The notes below the pieces were generated by a model. That model was not told the origin of the DNA. It saw only the letters and a program-made list of their open reading frames with translations, and searched no databases. 64,000 nucleotides of DNA from DATMFV01 sp035555975 (GTDB lineage: Bacteria > Verrucomicrobiota > Verrucomicrobiia > Chthoniobacterales > Chthoniobacteraceae): positions 1 to 64,000 of the forward strand of contig DATMFV010000079.1 of assembly GCA_035555975.1 (NCBI GenBank), given 5' to 3'. Shown here piece by piece: positions 60,038 through 64,000 of the stretch. Within the stretch, counting starts at the first letter, position 1; each line of letters starts with the position of its first letter. The translations under genes and the position numbers were made by a program.

Positions 60038-60526
60038 ATGAACCCTTTTATGAAGATGAATACCCCCCAATACACCCTCCACCTCGACCGGAACCTTCAA
60101 GCCGACGAATTTGGCCGACTGGCCTCGCTGGCCCATTGGGGCGAGCCGGGTGACTTTACGCAGGAGCGGCTGGCCGCCCACTTCGCCGCCGTCGATTTCG
60201 TGGCTCACGTCCGCGATGCCGGGGGCTTTCTGGTCGGCTACGTGAGCGCGATCTCCAACGGCCTCGGAGCCGTCTATCTGGATGCCTTGCTGGTCCATCC
60301 GGAGTACGAAAGGGAGAGGGTCGGAAGGCTCCTTTTACGCGCCATGCTGAAGCATTTTCAGAACCAGCCGGTCTATGCCATGCCGTTTGTCGATGAAGAG
60401 GAGGTTTTCCGCAGCGAAGGGTTCAAGGTCTACCGCCGCGAGATGATCGCCCTTGCCAACCGGAATGATGTGCCGACGGCAGGAGACCTCACGACGGTCG
60501 ATCCCGAAGGGATCAAAGCAGGATAG
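60038..60526 (+). CDS. GNAT-family N-acetyltransferase
   Basis: A 162-residue GCN5-related acetyltransferase. The VYLDALLVHPEYERERVGRLLL segment is the acetyl-CoA-binding motif A with the expected basic R/Q-x-x-G-x-G/A-type loop (here RERVGR). The following FRSEGFKVYRREMIAL matches the C-terminal strand. The substrate is not predictable. It is probably cotranscribed with the cytochrome gene before it and the small gene after it (5-base gap). Confidence 0.8.
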   Translation: MNPFMKMNTPQYTLHLDRNLQADEFGRLASLAHWGEPGDFTQERLAAHFAAVDFVAHVRDAGGFLVGYVSAISNGLGAVYLDALLVHPEYERERVGRLLLRAMLKHFQNQPVYAMPFVDEEEVFRSEGFKVYRREMIALANRNDVPTAGDLTTVDPEGIKAG

Positions 60527-60531
60527 CCGGG

Positions 60532-60921
60532 ATGGAGGCAATGCAGTTCGTCAAAGGTAGCGAACGCCTTGTTGAGGCCATGGGGGGCTGGCCTTCGTTC
60601 CATGATGCCACCGTTGTGGATGCCTCCTGCGCTGCTGATACGTTTTCGGTCAAACTTCACGTCTTTGCCATGACGGACAAGGTGGACCCCGCCGGTTATT
60701 ACATCCTCGAAAGGCATCATCTGGTATCCTTCCGGTTTCTTGGCGTGAGAACGAACACGCTCCCGGCCGATTATTCCCGTGATTGCCTTTTCAACCTGAC
60801 CTTTCGCAGGTTGGAAGGGATGGTTCAGGCAGATTTTGAATCCCATACAGATCAAGACGGAAGCATTGTTTGCACCGAGGTCTCCGTGATGGACGTGCTT
60901 CCCTACTCCCGCGGTGAGTGA
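60532..60921 (+). CDS. Small Imm50-like protein (tentative)
   Basis: A 129-residue protein. The N-terminal GGWPSFHDATVV motif resembles the WPSFHDAEV stretch of the Imm50 immunity-protein family, which is otherwise poorly characterised. The rest has alternating strands, with many charged residues. A partner toxin is not adjacent. It could equally be a stand-alone member of that fold with a housekeeping role. It starts 5 bases after the GNAT stop; a second in-frame Met three codons in is also possible. Confidence 0.5.
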   Translation: MEAMQFVKGSERLVEAMGGWPSFHDATVVDASCAADTFSVKLHVFAMTDKVDPAGYYILERHHLVSFRFLGVRTNTLPADYSRDCLFNLTFRRLEGMVQADFESHTDQDGSIVCTEVSVMDVLPYSRGE

Positions 60922-61004
60922 GCTTGTTTAGTGATCCTGTCACTTCGGAGCGGAAACTCCCTTCAAAGGTCGACCTTCACATCAACTGTGGCTGAATACC
61001 ACGG

Positions 61005-61415
61005 TTACCGGGTTGAAAAGGTCTTCACATGGGGATAACGGAGGATTTTTTCGTCGGAAGTCGCTACCGTCAATTCATGAGCGCGGGCGGTGGCAACGAT
61101 GAGGCGATCTGCCGGATCACCATGAAAATCCGAAGGGAGGTGACACGAATCGACGGCGATTTCCGGTGTGATGGGCAAAACTTCGACGCGTCCGTCAGGG
61201 AGGGATAGCTCCATCCATTTTTGGATGGGAACCGGCAGGATGATTTTCCCCTTGGCCACCAACATGCTTACTTCCCACAAACTGATCGCCGCCAGCGCCA
61301 CGACAATCTGTTCCCCCAAGACCTTTCTTGAAGCAGCCGAGAGTTCTTCGGGCCGGTTGAAGAACCGGAGCCATGCGTTTGTATCGAGCAGGAAAACGGG
61401 CGCGGCAAGGATCAT
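61005..61415 (-). CDS. PIN-domain toxin (VapC-like)
   Basis: A 136-residue PIN-domain protein. The acidic metal site is visible as LLDTNAWLRF (first Asp), ISLWEVSML (Glu), and DPADRLIVATA (later Asp pair). PIN toxins cleave RNA, often tRNA or rRNA. The upstream gene 13 bases away encodes a Phd-type antitoxin, a standard type II toxin-antitoxin layout. All acidic residues are present, so the toxin is probably active. Confidence 0.88.
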   Translation of the reverse strand: MILAAPVFLLDTNAWLRFFNRPEELSAASRKVLGEQIVVALAAISLWEVSMLVAKGKIILPVPIQKWMELSLPDGRVEVLPITPEIAVDSCHLPSDFHGDPADRLIVATARAHELTVATSDEKILRYPHVKTFSTR

Positions 61416-61428
61416 CGTTTTTTCAAGA

Positions 61429-61683
61429 TCAGCGTACCGCGTCCCACTCTTCGTCTGGTACGACAGGGGCGTCGGGATCGTAATCTTCCGTATAGGTAAT
61501 GCCTGCCCCGCTGCCCATCCAATCCTGAAGAAGTTTCGACGAACCGGCTCCCGGAGGGGTCACCCGGGCCACCTTCTTCCCGTGCCGTGTCACTTCGATG
61601 ATCACCCCCTCCTGCTCTACCTCCCGAAGAATCTCGGTGCAGTGCGCTTTGAACTCGGAAACGCTGAAGACCTTTACCGTCAT
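61429..61683 (-). CDS. Phd/YefM-type antitoxin
   Basis: An 84-residue protein. The N-terminus VKVFSVSEFKAHCTEILREVE and the strand IIEVTRHGKKVARV are typical of Phd/YefM antitoxins, which bind DNA and neutralise the partner. The acidic C-terminal part (YDPDAPVVPDEEWDAV) is likely the toxin-binding segment. It precedes the PIN gene and probably represses the pair. Confidence 0.88.
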   Translation of the reverse strand: MTVKVFSVSEFKAHCTEILREVEQEGVIIEVTRHGKKVARVTPPGAGSSKLLQDWMGSGAGITYTEDYDPDAPVVPDEEWDAVR

Positions 61684-61754
61684 GAGGTCAGTATAAATTG
61701 ACCGGAAAAATAGTCAAATAAAAGGACCGCATTAAGGCCAACCCCCGAGCGGGT

Positions 61755-63959
61755 TTACCTCGCACCCTCCGCCGCATTTTCCTTCCGCATCTCCTTCGGC
61801 GCGGTTCTCGGCAGGAGGCGGTTGGGGGGCGGGGTGAGGTAGTGCTGGTACTCCGGCACGGCGGCGTCGGTTCCGGCGCTTCGTTTGCGGGATTGTTCGC
61901 GGAAGTAGAGCTGGGCCTGCGACGGCCGGGTGCCTCGCTTCGGTTTGAGCCGGGTGTAGGTGCCCTCAGCCTGGAGTTCGCGGGCCTTGACGTTGTCGTT
62001 GAGGAACGCGGGCAGCATGTCGTCGACGATCAACTCGCGCAACTCGGGCTCGTCAACGGGGAAGACGAGTTCGATCCGCCGGTAGAGGTTGCGCGGCATC
62101 CAGTCGGCGCTGCCGAGGTAGAGTTCCGGCGAGCCGTTGTTGCCGAAGTAATAAATGCGGCTGTGTTCGAGAAAGCGGCCGACGATGCTGATGACGCGGA
62201 TGTTTTCGCTGATCCCCGGCAGTTTCGGGCGCAGGCAGCAGATGCCGCGCACGATCAGGTCGATCTTCACCCCGGCCTGCGACGCCTCGTAGAGGGCGAG
62301 GATCAAGGTTTCATCCACCAGAGAGTTGAGCTTGACGATGATCCGCCCCGGCTTGCCCGCCTTGGCGTGGTTGCGTTCGCGCTCGATCATCTGCTTGAAA
62401 CGCTGCGCGAGATCCCACGGGGCGACCAGCAGCTTTTTGAACCCGGGGTATTCGGTCAGGCCGGTCAGCGAATTAAAGAGCGTGGCGACTTCGAGGGTCA
62501 GTTCCGGCTTGCTCGTCAGGAGGCCGAGGTCGGTATAGATCCGCGCGGTTTTCGGGTGGTAGTTGCCGGTGCTCAAATGCACGTACTGGCGAATGCGGTC
62601 TTCATCGCGCCGGACGATCAGGAGCATCTTGCAATGGATCTTGAAACCGACGATGCCGTAGACGACATGCACCCCCGCTTCCTCCAGGTGGCGCGCCCAG
62701 TGGATGTTGTTGGCTTCGTCGAAGCGGGCTTTGAGTTCGACGATCGCGGTCACCTGCTTGCCGAGCGCGGCGGCCTGCGCCAGCGCGGCGACAAAGGGCG
62801 AGTCGCCGCTGGTCCGGTAGAGGGTCATCTTGATGGCGAGCACCATCGGGTCGACGGCGGCCTGTTCGATGAACTCGACCACGTCGTCAAACGGTTCGTA
62901 CGGGTGATGGAGCAGGATGTCCTGCTTGCGCAGGAGTTGCCAGACATCGCCGCCGGGCGGCAGGGCGGGGTCGTGCGAAGGGGTGAAGGGACGGTCGCGC
63001 AGGTTCGCAAAGGCTTCGTTCTGGATGAGCGGCGCGAGGTGGGTCATCGAGATCGGCCCGTTGAGCAGGTAGAGGTCGTTCTCCGAAAGCTTGAAGCGTT
63101 CGAGCAGGAGCGCCTGAAAATCCTTGGGACAATCGTGCTCGACCTCCAGGCGGACGGCGTTGCCCCGGTTGCTGCGGCGCAGTTCCTGTTCGATGGTGCG
63201 CAACAGGTTGTTCGCCTCCTCGTTGTCGATGTAAAGGTCGCTGTTGCGGGTGATCCGGAAGGCATGGACCCCCTCGAGGATCAACCCCGGGAAAAGCTCC
63301 CCCAGGTGGGCCTTGATCAGGTCGCTCAAATAGATGTAATCCCACGGGCGCTGCGCCGTCTTGGAACGGGGCTTGGGCCGGGGCAGGGCGATGAGCCGGG
63401 GGACGATCCGGGGGACCTGCACGATGGCGTAGAGCGGTTCATCCTCGCCGGGGCGGCGGGCGCGGACCATCAGGTTATGGCTCTTGTTGAGGACCTGCGG
63501 GAAAGGGTGGCTGGCGTCGACCGCGAGGGGGGTGAGCACCGGGAAAACCTCGTTGTGAAAATATTTCCGCGCCCACTGGAGGCGGGCGGGCTCCAGTTCC
63601 GCCACGCGGTGGATGAAGATCCGGTTGGCGGCGAGTTCGGGAAGGATTTCGTTGTTCCAGAGCGCGTATTGCGCCCCGACGAGTTGGTGGGTCAGCTTGT
63701 GAAGGGCGCGGAAGACCTCGATCGGCGTCAGGCCGTCGGGGCCGATGGTGGCCGTGCCGCTGTTGATCTGCTGGACGATGCCTGCGACGCGGATTTCGAA
63801 AAATTCGTCGAGGTTCGCGGAAAAGATGCTGAGGAACTTGACCCGTTCCATCAGCGGCTGGGTGGCGTCCTGCGCCTCTTCGAGGACGCGGCGGTTGAAC
63901 TCCAGCCAGCTCAGTTCGCGGTTGATGAAGTGTTCAGGGACCAGGAGTGGGTGTGACAT
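61755..63959 (-). CDS. ppk1: Polyphosphate kinase 1
   Basis: A 734-residue PPK1, which polymerises the ATP gamma-phosphate into polyphosphate, usually at the inner membrane. Family segments are NRELSWLEFNRRVLEEA at the N-terminus, SANLDEFFEIRVAG, HHPYEPFDDVVEFI, KMTLYRTSGDSPF, the phosphohistidine region HLSTGNYHPKTARIYTD and the RGICCLRPKLPGISENIRVISIVGRFLEHSR stretch. The start at 63959 (MSHPLLVPEHFINRELSW) is preferred; a TTG ten codons upstream is possible. It is the last gene in the window, and its upstream region is largely outside. Confidence 0.94.
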   Translation of the reverse strand: MSHPLLVPEHFINRELSWLEFNRRVLEEAQDATQPLMERVKFLSIFSANLDEFFEIRVAGIVQQINSGTATIGPDGLTPIEVFRALHKLTHQLVGAQYALWNNEILPELAANRIFIHRVAELEPARLQWARKYFHNEVFPVLTPLAVDASHPFPQVLNKSHNLMVRARRPGEDEPLYAIVQVPRIVPRLIALPRPKPRSKTAQRPWDYIYLSDLIKAHLGELFPGLILEGVHAFRITRNSDLYIDNEEANNLLRTIEQELRRSNRGNAVRLEVEHDCPKDFQALLLERFKLSENDLYLLNGPISMTHLAPLIQNEAFANLRDRPFTPSHDPALPPGGDVWQLLRKQDILLHHPYEPFDDVVEFIEQAAVDPMVLAIKMTLYRTSGDSPFVAALAQAAALGKQVTAIVELKARFDEANNIHWARHLEEAGVHVVYGIVGFKIHCKMLLIVRRDEDRIRQYVHLSTGNYHPKTARIYTDLGLLTSKPELTLEVATLFNSLTGLTEYPGFKKLLVAPWDLAQRFKQMIERERNHAKAGKPGRIIVKLNSLVDETLILALYEASQAGVKIDLIVRGICCLRPKLPGISENIRVISIVGRFLEHSRIYYFGNNGSPELYLGSADWMPRNLYRRIELVFPVDEPELRELIVDDMLPAFLNDNVKARELQAEGTYTRLKPKRGTRPSQAQLYFREQSRKRSAGTDAAVPEYQHYLTPPPNRLLPRTAPKEMRKENAAEGAR

Positions 63960-64000
63960 CTCCCGCCAGCTTATCGGGTTTTCCCTCAAGGGGCAAATCA

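Noticed and set aside
61842..63956. 704-codon plus-strand frame opposite ppk1
   Set aside because: Shadow of ppk1, whose catalytic motifs are intact on the other strand.

Overview
The window reads as a chromosomal segment of a high-GC, Gram-negative bacterium. Outer-membrane and periplasmic functions are present: heptose epimerase HldD, a LolC/E permease, a lipoprotein cytochrome and an exported carbonic anhydrase. Verrucomicrobiota (or a close PVC relative) is my best guess. It rests on the gene-family mix (biosynthetic arginine decarboxylase, bacterial deoxyhypusine-synthase-like protein, binding-protein/permease fusions, an exported LamG protein), on dispersed palindromes of a kind I associate with that group, and on start codons preceded by pyrimidine tracts rather than Shine-Dalgarno sites. 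This is inference; no 16S gene is present. All gene names come from reading motifs, not from database searches.

Layout. 1-3.7 kb: a tightly coupled minus-strand operon trpB-yicC-gmk-coaC-coaB, the last gene cut by the window edge. 3.9-9.7 kb: a type I restriction-modification operon hsdM-hsdS-HEPN-MNT-hsdR with a toxin/antitoxin-like pair inside it. 9.9-12.7 kb: two PilT-like ATPases and a degenerate receiver. 12.7-19.2 kb: speA, a 1275-residue exported LamG protein and a gamma-carbonic-anhydrase-like gene. 19.3-26.1 kb: tRNA-Pro(TGG), an SLC13 transporter, nadD-rsfS behind a long structured leader, a YggU protein, a TPR protein and a LolC/E permease. 26.1-26.4 kb: a palindrome-rich spacer. 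26.5-32.2 kb: deoxyhypusine-synthase-like gene, hldD, a larA-family gene, prmC and murA. 32.3-40.1 kb: a 2055-residue FHA-FHA-coiled-coil-receiver protein with nine 63-residue repeats, divergent from a GspF/PilC gene. 40.1-40.5 kb: a second palindrome-rich spacer. 40.5-44.7 kb: two unusual sugar-type ABC permeases, one fused to its binding protein. 44.8-47.3 kb: oxyR and katA, divergent, with a well-spaced OxyR site. 47.4-56.3 kb: an ABC-F ATPase, gatB, a fused iron-type permease, an exported beta-carbonic anhydrase and an NHLM-type peptide exporter. 56.3-59.5 kb: lacI, nagA and nagB. 59.6-64 kb: cytochrome c lipoprotein, GNAT, a possible Imm50-like protein, a VapBC-type pair and ppk1.

How it works together. 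Most genes are housekeeping (CoA, GMP, tryptophan, NAD, peptidoglycan, LPS heptose, translation). Accessory layers are defence (RM plus HEPN/MNT, PIN/Phd), pilus or secretion motors (PilT x2, GspF, and perhaps the FHA/receiver giant), amino-sugar catabolism (NagA/NagB with a LacI regulator) and oxidative-stress defence (OxyR/catalase). The strongest leads for something undescribed are the FHA-coil-receiver giant, the nadD leader with mutually exclusive stems, two extragenic palindrome families whose stems covary around constant loops, and the toxin pair embedded in the RM operon.
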